From a bacterium (lineage in GTDB: Bacteria > UBA8248): 50,211 nucleotides of DNA. Within the stretch, counting starts at the first letter, position 1. The number at the start of each line of letters is the position of its first letter. The translations under genes were made by a program, and so were the position numbers. Shown here one piece after another: positions 27,480-35,507 of the stretch. The stretch spans positions 1 to 50,211 of the forward strand of contig JAVEPB010000010.1 in the NCBI GenBank assembly GCA_030922375.1, written 5' to 3'. Below the pieces are notes generated by a model. It was not told where the DNA came from. It searched no databases and saw only the letters and a list, made by a program, of their open reading frames with translations.

Positions 27480-28717
27480 AAGTCGATCACCCGTCGGGAA
27501 TTCCCCCGGTCCATGGTCACCATCAGAGTCAAATATTCGCGGAGATGGCGGGTCAGCAGGAAATTGTCCCGAACGAAGACATGCGCGGTTCCGCCCATGC
27601 GGTTGCGCAGCTTGGGATGCTCCAAAAGATAGCGAATGCGCATCGCCGCCCCCTCGGGCGAATTCACCAGAAAACCCGTTTGAAAATTATGGACCTGAAG
27701 ACAGATTCCGCCAACGTTTCCGCCGATGACTGGCTTGGCCTTCCACATCCCCTCGGTCACGGTAAGGCCGAAACCCTCGCGGGTGGATTTTTGGATGATG
27801 ACGTTCGATGCCCGCTGGAGCGCGTTGATCTTGCGGTGCGCGTCGGGGGGCAGATCGAGGATGTGGATATCCGGGTCTCCGTCCGCCGCTTCTTTCACCT
27901 CGGCCAGAACCGCCGCCCCCTCGGGGTCGTCCGCCGCGCCGCCTCCGGCCAGGACTAGCTGCGGCTTGGGTTGGGTATTGATCTGGGAGTAGGCGCTGAT
28001 TACACCGACCGGGTCCTTGAAACGATCGAAGCGCGATACCTGGGTCAAAATGGGGCGCTCCGGATCGAGTTCAAACTCCCCGATAACGCCCTCGACCTCC
28101 GACTCGGGGAGCGACATGTTTTTATCGCTTAGGGGATTGATGCTCGGAGCGATCAAGAACTGGGGGTGATTCAGCGAACGCGCGAACTGAGGCATCGAGA
28201 AAATGCTGGCGTCGTACTCTTCGACCTTGGGCTCGAGGAATTTCCAGACGGGGCGGAACGGGCGGCTGGCGTCGATATGACAGCGCCAAATCCAGGTGCC
28301 CTTCCGGTTCGGACACAAACCCAGAAGGCCCGCCGGCTGGGGATCGTGGATAAAAACGAAATCGGCCTCCTCGAGCTTTTCCCTCAGTTCCTCGGCATTA
28401 TTGTGCTGCACCTCCTCGTAGGCCCGCTTATCGTCCTCGTCGAAATCCTCGTGGAATCCCTGGAGCGCGTTGTGGATTTTTTTCGTAGCCGTGAAAAACG
28501 AACCCTCCCCCTCGATCACCTCCCACGAGGCAATCAGGCCCGAATCGTTCATCAGAGCGATCAACCATTCGAGTATCTCGGCCACCCCGCCGCCGTAGCG
28601 TGTCGAATTGACATGGACGACCGAGCGCCCGGCGAGCGGCTCGGCAAGGCGCCGGAGTTGCAAGATGCTCTCCTCGCCCACCACGTTTTTATAATCATCG
28701 AGAATCGGGGCGCTCAT
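27476..28717 (-). CDS. treT: Trehalose synthase, nucleotide-sugar:glucose type (TreT, GT4)
   Basis: GT-B glycosyltransferase of 413 residues. HVNSTRYGGGVAEILEWL at the start, EGEGSFF..TKKIHNALQG, IHDPQPAGLL, WIWRCHID and ASNVIIQKSTREGFGLTVTE closely follow the TreT enzyme of Thermococcus, as I remember it. TreT joins an NDP-glucose to free glucose to give trehalose in one step. The phosphate-binding and donor-site glutamates of the GT4 fold lie in EGFGLTVTE. ATGA overlap with the upstream gene and GTGA overlap with otsB make a tight three-gene unit. Trehalose phosphorylase is the main alternative. Confidence 0.88.
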   Translation of the reverse strand: MSAPILDDYKNVVGEESILQLRRLAEPLAGRSVVHVNSTRYGGGVAEILEWLIALMNDSGLIASWEVIEGEGSFFTATKKIHNALQGFHEDFDEDDKRAYEEVQHNNAEELREKLEEADFVFIHDPQPAGLLGLCPNRKGTWIWRCHIDASRPFRPVWKFLEPKVEEYDASIFSMPQFARSLNHPQFLIAPSINPLSDKNMSLPESEVEGVIGEFELDPERPILTQVSRFDRFKDPVGVISAYSQINTQPKPQLVLAGGGAADDPEGAAVLAEVKEAADGDPDIHILDLPPDAHRKINALQRASNVIIQKSTREGFGLTVTEGMWKAKPVIGGNVGGICLQVHNFQTGFLVNSPEGAAMRIRYLLEHPKLRNRMGGTAHVFVRDNFLLTRHLREYLTLMVTMDRGNSRRVIDL

Positions 28718-29406
28718 ACCTCGGTGGCTCCTTCCCCCAGTATTCGGTGGGCGCGGTGAAGCAGTTCCTGGCGAAGGGCCCTTAGCGTGTAGTGTTGAAA
28801 ATCAACCCGCTCGAAAGCATCCGCGAGGCTCTCGCCCACTGTCCCGCCGGTTCGGAGCCAGGAGAGGATATCGCTATTCCGGTTTCCGATTTTCGTCCGG
28901 GTCTCGACAAAATGATAATAGACGCTGGGCCGGGTCATGCGCCTGAGCGCCCACATGACGTCCTCGGGCTTATCGAGCGTCATCTCGGTATCAAAACAGA
29001 GCATGGATGAGCGCATGAAGTAGAATCCGTGGCCGGGTTCGGCCATGGAAATATGGTCAATCTCCGCGAGGCGATCTTCAATCGTATCGTGAAGAACGGC
29101 GCGCAGTTCCTCGACCGACCCACAGGCACTCGGATCGATGATTCCCAACCGCTCGGCCAGGATATCGTCTCTAATGACGCGGTAGGCCCAGGTAGCGAAA
29201 TCGTTCGTGAATTCGGGATCGTCGAAAGTCGGACGAAGCTGGGTTTCGCAAAAATGGTGGTAAATGCTTTCGGCGGAACAATGCTCGGACCTGTCTCTGA
29301 GCTCACGGAGATTGATGGCCGAGGGCTGACCATCCATCTGCACGATGAGCGCGCACGCCTTGATTTCGAAGGAATTCACAGGGTTCATCACATTATATTC
29401 CAGCAT
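28714..29406 (-). CDS. Uncharacterised internally duplicated protein, partner of TreT
   Basis: About 230 residues, soluble, no signal peptide. The protein is built from two related halves: SIYHHFCET at residues 47-55 matches SVYYHFVET at 161-169, each preceded by a Leu/Arg-rich helix and followed at 14-18 residues by an Asn/Asp-x-W block (NDFATW, NSDILSW) and another Leu-rich helix. I think this is the family called DUF5752, but I cannot confirm the number. The function is unknown; the paired His/Glu/Thr residues could bind a ligand. The start is uncertain: ATG 29406 or ATG 29388, the latter fitting the predicted promoter better. It is the first gene of the treT-otsB unit. Confidence 0.75.
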   Translation of the reverse strand: MLEYNVMNPVNSFEIKACALIVQMDGQPSAINLRELRDRSEHCSAESIYHHFCETQLRPTFDDPEFTNDFATWAYRVIRDDILAERLGIIDPSACGSVEELRAVLHDTIEDRLAEIDHISMAEPGHGFYFMRSSMLCFDTEMTLDKPEDVMWALRRMTRPSVYYHFVETRTKIGNRNSDILSWLRTGGTVGESLADAFERVDFQHYTLRALRQELLHRAHRILGEGATEV

Positions 29407-29420
29407 CCCCAAAAAAAGTT

Positions 29421-29449
29421 ACAATAAACAAAAAAACAACGTGTTACAA
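29421..29449 (-). promoter_or_regulatory. Candidate promoter of the trehalose unit
   Basis: Read on the minus strand, TTGTAA (29449-29444), a 17-base spacer and TATTGT (29426-29421). Each box matches 4 of 6 consensus bases. The two boxes lie inside a direct repeat GTTACAAT (29418-29425 and 29443-29450), so this might instead be a tandem operator. Confidence 0.4.
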
Positions 29450-29455
29450 TGACTT

Positions 29456-29469
29456 CTTTCATGTGAAAG
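29456..29469. promoter_or_regulatory. Inverted repeat between treT unit and mscS-like gene
   Basis: CTTTCA-TG-TGAAAG, a perfect 6-bp inverted repeat with a 2-base centre, lies 6 bases upstream of the candidate -35 box in the divergent spacer. Its size fits a dimeric regulator site. No regulator gene is adjacent. Confidence 0.35.
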
Positions 29470-29633
29470 ATGCCATACACTGCCGGGCCGGTCAATGAAG
29501 ATCGAGGAGTCTTTTCTCATCGAGGCGAAGGGATTTTGGCCCCCTTCCCGGGCCCAATGGCCCCGAGCGGCCCAATAGTGTACATATCAAACAGTCCCTG
29601 GACGTATCCTCGATAAGGAAACTGATTGACCAG

Positions 29634-31940
29634 ATGACACGCTTCGTACCCAACCCGGCCTATCGACCCGGACCTCGTTTTCGTCTCGTCATTTTTCTTT
29701 TGGGGACGGCCCTCGCCTTCTCCGCCCTGACGCATCCCTCATCCACCTTCGGCGCCCCGCCCCTGCCCGCGGCCGGCGATTCAAAAGCAGGCGCCTCAAA
29801 AGAAAACCTCAGGGCATTAATCGAAAAAATCGAGTCGCCCGAGCAGCGGGCGGCCTTTCTGGCGGACCTCAGGCTCCTCCTCGAAACGCTCGAAACGGAA
29901 AAAAAAGGGACCGATTCCGGCTCCTCATCCATCAATCATATCTATGCGGGACTCATTCAAAGGCTGGATGACATCCTGATTCAAAGTTTTCAGGCCTTTC
30001 GCGGCCTGCCCCAAAAATTAGGGAGAGTCGCCGAGAAGTGGCGAAACGTGACGGGCGAGAACTCGGTCCTGTGGGGAATAGCACGTTTCCTGGTGGCAAT
30101 TTTCCTGGCTCTGATCTTTCTGGTCGCGGTCCGGCGCGTAATCCGCAACTATTTTCCACCCGCGAAACAAAGGGACGGGGCCTCTCTCACGGATTGCATC
30201 GGTGAGGCTGTCAGGAATTGGATCGAGCGGGTCCTGCCCTCGGCCGTCCTTCTCCTGGCGGGCTCGATGATCGTCATCCTGTTCGGGCTTGGCCGGATCG
30301 AAGAGGGGCTGCTCCTGATATTCCTTTGGTCCATTTTTCTGGAGCGGGCAACCACGAGCATCGTCCGGGCCATCTTCGCCCCACTCAGGCCTGAATTTCG
30401 GATTTTTCCGGTCTCTGACGAAACTTCGGGCCTGATCTCCGTTTGGGGCCGCCGGTTCGTGATGGTCGCCGTCTGGGGCGAGGCCATCGCACGAGGGGCC
30501 GAAGTTCTGAGCCTCGGGCCCGAGGCGGTCATCGCACTCACAAATATTTACCGCCTTATCATTCTTCTTCAGGCCGTTTCCCTCGTCCTCCAATACCGGG
30601 ACGGGGTGCACAGACTGCTCTCGGCCTCGGAGCCCGGCGATGCCGGCCGAACCGTCAAGACGGCCATCGCCGCCTGGAACATCCTGGTCAGCCGGTGGCA
30701 TTTCATCGCCGTTCCCTACTTCATTGTTTTCTTTATGCTTTGGGCAACGGAATCGCGGGATGGCGTCAGGTTTTTAATCTCCGCGACGGGGATGACCGCT
30801 CTCATCATAGCGGCGGCATATATTATCGTTCGCCTGATTCACCTCGCCGCCTCACGTCTTTACAGCGTCGGGGATAGGCTCAAGGCCGTCGTTCCCGGAA
30901 TCGAGAGAAGGGCCAACCGCTACACTCCCCTCATTACGCGATCGCTCTCCGGTGTTATCTGGGCGATGGCCTTTCTCTTCGTTCTCGACGCCTGGGGCCT
31001 GCCGACAATCGAGGTGCTTTTCTCCGAGGCTGGCGTGAGATTTCTCACCTCAGTGGGAGAGATCGCTATCACCATCGGGATTTCGATCCTCTTTATCGAG
31101 GGCGTGCACGTAACCGTCGAATACTTCCTGAACGGGCGCAAGGATGAGGCCGATAACATCATCGAGGCCACCCCTCACCAGAGAACCCTCCTGCCGCTGG
31201 GCTTTTCGGCGTTCAAATGGGTCACCATCGTGGTCGCCGGAATCCTCGTCCTCGATAGCCTGGGCGTGAATATCGCCCCGGTCCTGGCGGGAGCCGGAAT
31301 CCTCGGCCTCGCCATCGGCTTCGGGGCCCAATCGCTCGTCAAGGACATTATCACCGGTGTATTCATGCTTATCGAAAACAACATCGCCATAGGCGACATT
31401 GTTCGCGTGAAGGACATCGGCGGAGCCGTCGAAGGCTTCAACCTCCGATCGGTCCGCCTTCGCGACTACAACGGCAATGTTCACGTGATACCGAATAGCT
31501 CAATCGATGTCGTTACCAATTTCACCAAGGATTTCAGCCGCGCCGTATTCGATATCGGCGTTGCCTACAGGGAAGATGTGGACCGGGTTATCGGCGTGAT
31601 TCGGCAGGTGGCCGACGAAATGGCCGGGGACCCCGAATGGGGGGAGCAGATACTGGAGCCCGTCGAAATCGCGGGCGTCGAGCGGTTCGACGATTCGGCA
31701 GTCACCATCCGCGGGCGCTTCAAAACCAAGCCGATCAAACAATGGGGAATTCGGCGCGAGTTCAACAGGCGGATCAAAAAAGCTTTCGACGAAAACGAGA
31801 TCGAGATTCCCTTCCCGTACCGCACTCTCACCTGGGCGGAGAAATCACCCGAAAATCCCGAGGAGAGTCTCAGGCCGCCCGCCCCGCCGAGACCCGCGGG
31901 AGGGGGAGATCCTTCCGATTCGGAAGGTGACGACGATTAG
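29634..31940 (+). CDS. Large MscS-family mechanosensitive channel
   Basis: 768 residues. An N-terminal signal or anchor segment ends near STFGAPP. It is followed by a hydrophilic stretch of about 100 residues, about ten membrane helices, and a C-terminal MscS core: the pore helix with GAGILGLAIGFGAQSLVKD, the beta domain with GDIVRVKDIGGAVEGF and VIPNSSI, and the cytosolic alpha/beta domain. The layout resembles YbiO-type large MscS channels. It would release solutes on osmotic downshock, which fits its place back-to-back with trehalose genes. A ribosome-binding site (AAGGAA) lies rather far upstream. Convergent with the following HAD gene, 2 bases apart. Confidence 0.9.
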   Translation: MTRFVPNPAYRPGPRFRLVIFLLGTALAFSALTHPSSTFGAPPLPAAGDSKAGASKENLRALIEKIESPEQRAAFLADLRLLLETLETEKKGTDSGSSSINHIYAGLIQRLDDILIQSFQAFRGLPQKLGRVAEKWRNVTGENSVLWGIARFLVAIFLALIFLVAVRRVIRNYFPPAKQRDGASLTDCIGEAVRNWIERVLPSAVLLLAGSMIVILFGLGRIEEGLLLIFLWSIFLERATTSIVRAIFAPLRPEFRIFPVSDETSGLISVWGRRFVMVAVWGEAIARGAEVLSLGPEAVIALTNIYRLIILLQAVSLVLQYRDGVHRLLSASEPGDAGRTVKTAIAAWNILVSRWHFIAVPYFIVFFMLWATESRDGVRFLISATGMTALIIAAAYIIVRLIHLAASRLYSVGDRLKAVVPGIERRANRYTPLITRSLSGVIWAMAFLFVLDAWGLPTIEVLFSEAGVRFLTSVGEIAITIGISILFIEGVHVTVEYFLNGRKDEADNIIEATPHQRTLLPLGFSAFKWVTIVVAGILVLDSLGVNIAPVLAGAGILGLAIGFGAQSLVKDIITGVFMLIENNIAIGDIVRVKDIGGAVEGFNLRSVRLRDYNGNVHVIPNSSIDVVTNFTKDFSRAVFDIGVAYREDVDRVIGVIRQVADEMAGDPEWGEQILEPVEIAGVERFDDSAVTIRGRFKTKPIKQWGIRREFNRRIKKAFDENEIEIPFPYRTLTWAEKSPENPEESLRPPAPPRPAGGGDPSDSEGDDD

Positions 31941-31942
31941 AG

Positions 31943-32596
31943 TTAAGGGACCATCCGCTCGAGCAGAGCGGCCAACTCGGTGAGATCACTTATCTTCTCG
32001 GCGCATTTTTCCATCTCGTCGCTGCTCCCGAGCCTGGCGATAAACGGGACGCCCGCCGACTCGGCCGCCTCCCGGTCCGTCGGGTAGTCGCCGATAAAAA
32101 CAATCCCCCCCGGCGCGCAACCCACCCGCCGGGCGATCAATCCCAAAACTTCGGCTTTTTGCATCGGCGCGCCATAGACGTCCTTGAAAAATGGCGCTAG
32201 CCCCCGTTCCCGGACGATGTGATTCAATTCATCCTCGGGGGTCGTTGAGGAGATGAAGAGATCGATCCGCCGGTGGAATTTTTCCAGGAAATCGAAGGCT
32301 CCGGGAACCAGGGGAGCGCTTATCACCCGCTCGAACATCAGGCCGACGTAGCGTTCCTCGAGCGCGTCCACCCGGCCGGGCCCGGGTTCCTCGCGAAGGA
32401 TGCTCTCGTAGATTTCCTCGAACTGCCGCCGCCGCGTCACGCCGCCGCGCGACTCTTGATAGGCCAGAATTTCACCGAGATGATCGGGGAACTCTTCTTC
32501 GAACAGCTGACGGTAGGATTGCTTCTTGATGCCCGCCGATTCGATGATGACACCATCGAAATCGAAAACAACCGCCCTAAAATTCAAAGAGGCCAT
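31943..32596 (-). CDS. HAD-family phosphatase, phosphoglycolate-phosphatase-like
   Basis: 217 residues with VFDFDGVIIES (motif I with nucleophile Asp), SSTTPEDEL (motif II), the lysine in PMQKAEVLG, and FIGDYPTDREAA (motif IV). A helical cap inserted after motif I makes it subfamily I. The substrate is not predictable. It could in principle stand in for GmhB or phosphoglycolate phosphatase, but GmhB has a different HAD subtype with a zinc loop that is absent here. Confidence 0.75.
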   Translation of the reverse strand: MASLNFRAVVFDFDGVIIESAGIKKQSYRQLFEEEFPDHLGEILAYQESRGGVTRRRQFEEIYESILREEPGPGRVDALEERYVGLMFERVISAPLVPGAFDFLEKFHRRIDLFISSTTPEDELNHIVRERGLAPFFKDVYGAPMQKAEVLGLIARRVGCAPGGIVFIGDYPTDREAAESAGVPFIARLGSSDEMEKCAEKISDLTELAALLERMVP

Positions 32597-32682
32597 GAGA
32601 AACCGCCGCGCGCGGGGTCATGCCCGCCGTTCGGCACTCCCCTCACCGCCCCATGAATGAAAAAAAGGAGCGAAAGAATTTC

Positions 32683-32769
32683 TGGTGCCGGAGGGGGGAC
32701 TCGAACCCCCAAGTCCTTGCGAACGGTGGATTTTGAGTCCACTGCGTCTACCAATTCCGCCACTCCGGC
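32683..32769 (-). tRNA. tRNA-Leu (CAA)
   Basis: 87 bases including an encoded CCA end. The acceptor stem GCCGGAG/CTCCGGC is perfect, the anticodon stem GTGGA/TCCAC encloses the loop CTCAAAA with anticodon CAA, and the T-loop reads TTCGAGT. There is a long variable arm, as expected for a class II leucine tRNA. It reads UUG codons. A run of seven Ts (minus strand) at 32660-32666 just downstream may help termination. Confidence 0.97.
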
Positions 32770-33271
32770 CCAATGATATCAAAGGTTTAGCCCCCTGCCC
32801 CACCTCATAACAGTGCCACAAATAGACAAATATGTCACATCCGGCGGCGATATCGACTCAATTCCCGCAACAATTTCGATTTTTACACCGAGCCGAAGGT
32901 ATCACCCGGTAATTTTAATCATGGGTTGACGAAGGTTGTGCGGGGCGAGAAAAGAGAAAATCTGTTAGCCGGAATTCACAGGCTGCTGGGCAAACACCTC
33001 AAGCGTTCTTCTTTGTCCACCCCTGAAATTACGGTCTACGAGGTTTACCAGATTGACCGGGAGGGGCTGGGCCGGGCGCTCCGTCCGGACGATAGGCAGG
33101 TCATTTGCCCATTGCTTTTTGAACACACCCATAGTGCCCCCCATTTGACGGGTTGGAACCCTTCCGGGAAGATGGCCTCTGATTACGAGTAAACCTTCTC
33201 CCGCGCTTTCAGACGGAGGGGCCAAACCAACCCCGTCACGTGAATGTTCTTTCCAGGTGGATGCTCCCAAA
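32770..33271. other. Gene-poor interval between tRNA-Leu and CDF transporter
   Basis: About 500 bases. It contains an 88-codon plus-strand frame (32926-33192, TTG start) whose codon third positions are less GC-rich than those of neighbouring genes and whose product I do not recognise, so I do not call it a gene. A frame on the minus strand overlaps the CDF gene and is no better. One copy of an 18-base repeat (33094-33111) is here. It may be a decayed gene or an untranslated spacer. Confidence 0.5.
33094..33111. repeat. 18-bp direct repeat, copy 1
   Basis: AGGCAGGTCATTTGCCCA occurs here and again at 34319-34336, on either side of the CDF gene. Flanking bases are not similar, so this is either a short duplication footprint or chance. 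Confidence 0.5.
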
Positions 33272-34225
33272 ATGTCCAATTCCACAATCTCAGGCCAAGC
33301 CGAAACAATTCGCGGTCGGGCTCGCGAAGGAAAGCGGGTGACCTGGATCGGAGTATGGGTGAACGCGGCGCTTTCGCTAGCCAAGGCGGCGGGAGGCGTC
33401 CTGGGCGGAAGCCAAGCGCTCCTCGCGGATGCCCTCCACTCAGTCTCCGACTTGGCCAGTGACGCAGTCGTCCTGTTTGCGCTCCGCTTCTCCGGAGAGC
33501 CGGCCGACCACCAGCACCCCTACGGCCACGGCCGAATGGAGACCGCTGCGGCCTTCAGCGTAGGCTTAATCTTGCTCACGGCCGGGGTCTATATGCTCTA
33601 TCGATCGGTTGGCGATCTTTGGATTCCCCGCCCTTATGGCCTGAACTTCCTCGCCCTTCCCTTCATCGTGCTTGCAATAGCGCTCAAGGAGGGCCTCTAC
33701 AGGATCACGGACAGCGTGGGCCGCCACACATCCAACCAGGCCCTCATCGCCAACGCATGGCACCACCGCTCTGATGCCATTTCATCGATTGCTACCCTGG
33801 TTGGCGTGGCCTTCGCGTTGTTGGGCTACTGGCGGGCGGATGCTCTTGCGGCGGCAAGCGTGGCGGTCCTCGTCATCTGGGCCGGAGTACGAATTGCCCG
33901 CGAGTCACTCGATGATCTCGTGGATACTGCCCCAACGGAGGAGATGCTGGCGCGTATCCGCGCAGCGATTGAGGGAGTTGAGGGAGTGAAAAGCGTCCAC
34001 GCTCTCAGAACCCGCCGAATCGGGCCTCATTTTTTTGTAGACGTCCACATCCAGGTGAATGCGGCATTGAGCGTGGCCGCCGGCCATCTTATCGCCCACC
34101 GTGGACAAGAAGCCGTGCTCTCGAAGGTGAGCGAGGTCTCCGAGGTGAACGTCCACGTCGAGCCGGACGTACCCATTCCCTTTTCCGGCACAGGAGCCCC
34201 CGGACAAGGCTCGCTTGACACCTAG
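33272..34225 (+). CDS. Cation diffusion facilitator (CDF) family metal transporter
   Basis: About 317 residues with six membrane helices and a C-terminal cytosolic domain. Metal-site motifs are visible in helix 2 (ADALHSVSDLASD) and helix 5 (ANAWHHRSDA), both HxxxD, and the loop HPYGHGRMET is a family mark. Proton-driven efflux of zinc or iron/manganese is the likely role. The ATG at 33272 has AGGTGG 11 bases upstream; GTG 33257 is the alternative. It stands alone between the tRNA and a convergent zinc-ribbon gene and is flanked by an 18-bp repeat. Confidence 0.9.
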   Translation: MSNSTISGQAETIRGRAREGKRVTWIGVWVNAALSLAKAAGGVLGGSQALLADALHSVSDLASDAVVLFALRFSGEPADHQHPYGHGRMETAAAFSVGLILLTAGVYMLYRSVGDLWIPRPYGLNFLALPFIVLAIALKEGLYRITDSVGRHTSNQALIANAWHHRSDAISSIATLVGVAFALLGYWRADALAAASVAVLVIWAGVRIARESLDDLVDTAPTEEMLARIRAAIEGVEGVKSVHALRTRRIGPHFFVDVHIQVNAALSVAAGHLIAHRGQEAVLSKVSEVSEVNVHVEPDVPIPFSGTGAPGQGSLDT

Positions 34226-34318
34226 AAGGGCACATCAGGAGAAGATGGCCATCCGGAAGTGAAGATTACCTGATGCAAAGCCGCATCGTTTTGCAGAGGA
34301 GTCTCCACCTGGATGGAG

Positions 34319-34336
34319 AGGCAGGTCATTTGCCCA
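34319..34336. repeat. 18-bp direct repeat, copy 2
   Basis: Identical to 33094-33111. It overlaps the last codons and stop of the convergent zinc-ribbon gene. Confidence 0.5.
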
Positions 34337-34571
34337 CGCCGTCGTATTCCTTCCAACTCGATGAAGCGACCTCCTGGGCCTCGATTCTCCACGATACGGC
34401 GCCGACGCACTCCGGACACAGCACGATAAAACGCGCCTCGGGGTCATCCTCCATTTCGTCCCGGAACACCGTCAGACAGTTCCGGCAGTGCATCTGGTTG
34501 CATGCCGTACAATGGTTCGGGTTCGGGTGCGTGAATCTCAACCCGCAAGCGGGGCAATCAACGGTTTCCAT
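34326..34571 (-). CDS. Small zinc-ribbon protein, unknown function
   Basis: About 81 residues from the ATG at 34571, or 100 from an in-frame ATG at 34628. Seven cysteines and several histidines are packed in CPAC, HCTAC, HCRNC and CPEC arrangements, enough for two zinc sites. No further domain is seen. No good ribosome-binding site lies in front of either start. Such small ribbons are often partners of transcription or modification enzymes, but nothing specific can be claimed here. Confidence 0.6.
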   Translation of the reverse strand: METVDCPACGLRFTHPNPNHCTACNQMHCRNCLTVFRDEMEDDPEARFIVLCPECVGAVSWRIEAQEVASSSWKEYDGVGK

Positions 34572-34701
34572 TATGATTATTCTTTCGCCGGATTCTTCTT
34601 TCTCCGGGCCTTGGCTCTCGTATTTCATTAGCGGAAATGAAACGCCTTTGCTACTTTATTCGTATTGTTGTTTTTAGCACTTCTCGAGGAGGCGCTCCAT
34701 C

Positions 34702-35484
34702 ATGATTATCGATACCGACCGGCTGGACGATTACGAACTTATCGACCTGAGCCACCCCTGGGGGCATGGCGCGCCCCTGTGGCCTTATTTTCCCGACCTA
34801 AAAATCGAGCGGTTCCATTATCACGCCAAAAGTCAGGTTCTCAGCCAGCAAATCACCACTTTCATGCACTGCACCACCCATACCGACGCCCCGGCACACG
34901 TTATCGAGGGCACCCCTTTCATGGACGAAGTGCCCTTGACGAGCTTCTTCGGCAACGCCGTCTGCGTCGATATCCCCAAGGAGAAATGGGAGGTCATCAC
35001 CCCGGAGGACCTCGACAAGGCCCGGCCCGAAATCCGCCCCGGCGACATCGTCATCCTCCACACGGGGTGGCATCAATACTACGGCGACAACACGAAATAT
35101 TTCATCTACTCCCCCGGACTTTACCGCGAGGCAGGGGAATGGTTCGTCGAAAAAGGGGTCAAGGGTGTGGGCTGCGACCACCAGGCGCTGGATCACCCCT
35201 TGGGCACCAAAATCGCCTGGGGGCCGGAACCGATCTGCCCCTTCACGATTGACGAGTACAAAGCCGACACCGGAAGACATCCCGGCGAAGACTTCCCGGA
35301 TTGGGAGCCCTGCCACCGGCTTTTGCTCGGGAACGGAATCGTCGGGTTCGAGAACGTGGGCGGTGACATCGACCGGGTGGTGGGAAAGCGGTTCACGGTG
35401 GCGGCTTTCCCGTGGCGCTGGAGAGGCGGCGACGGATGCATCGTCCGCCTTGTGGCCATTGTCCCTAAATCTGAGCTGGATTAA
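34702..35484 (+). CDS. Cyclase-family metal-dependent hydrolase (kynurenine formamidase-like)
   Basis: 260 residues of the cyclase family. The metal motif HCTTHTDAPAH matches the family pattern HGTHxDxPxH, with Cys in place of Gly. The opening LIDLSHPWGHGAPLWPYFPD and the late GVGCDHQALDHP are also typical. A strong GGAGG ribosome-binding site lies at 34687-34691. Members hydrolyse formamides, lactones or cyclic amides such as formylkynurenine or isatin; the substrate here is unknown. An FmdB-type protein lies convergent next to it. Confidence 0.85.
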   Translation: MIIDTDRLDDYELIDLSHPWGHGAPLWPYFPDLKIERFHYHAKSQVLSQQITTFMHCTTHTDAPAHVIEGTPFMDEVPLTSFFGNAVCVDIPKEKWEVITPEDLDKARPEIRPGDIVILHTGWHQYYGDNTKYFIYSPGLYREAGEWFVEKGVKGVGCDHQALDHPLGTKIAWGPEPICPFTIDEYKADTGRHPGEDFPDWEPCHRLLLGNGIVGFENVGGDIDRVVGKRFTVAAFPWRWRGGDGCIVRLVAIVPKSELD

Positions 35485-35507
35485 GACACCATTGAAGGAA
35501 AGAGGCG

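Noticed and set aside
27002-27958. 318-codon open frame on the plus strand
   Set aside because: Antisense to otsB and treT, proline/arginine-rich without any domain; GC-rich DNA commonly leaves such frames open opposite real genes.
32683-32769. tRNA-Leu as an active integration site
   Set aside because: No integrase nearby and no second copy of the tRNA 3' end found by eye in the window.
32926-33192. 88-codon frame after tRNA-Leu
   Set aside because: No recognisable family, less biased codon third positions than neighbours, no good ribosome-binding site. Kept only as part of the spacer description.
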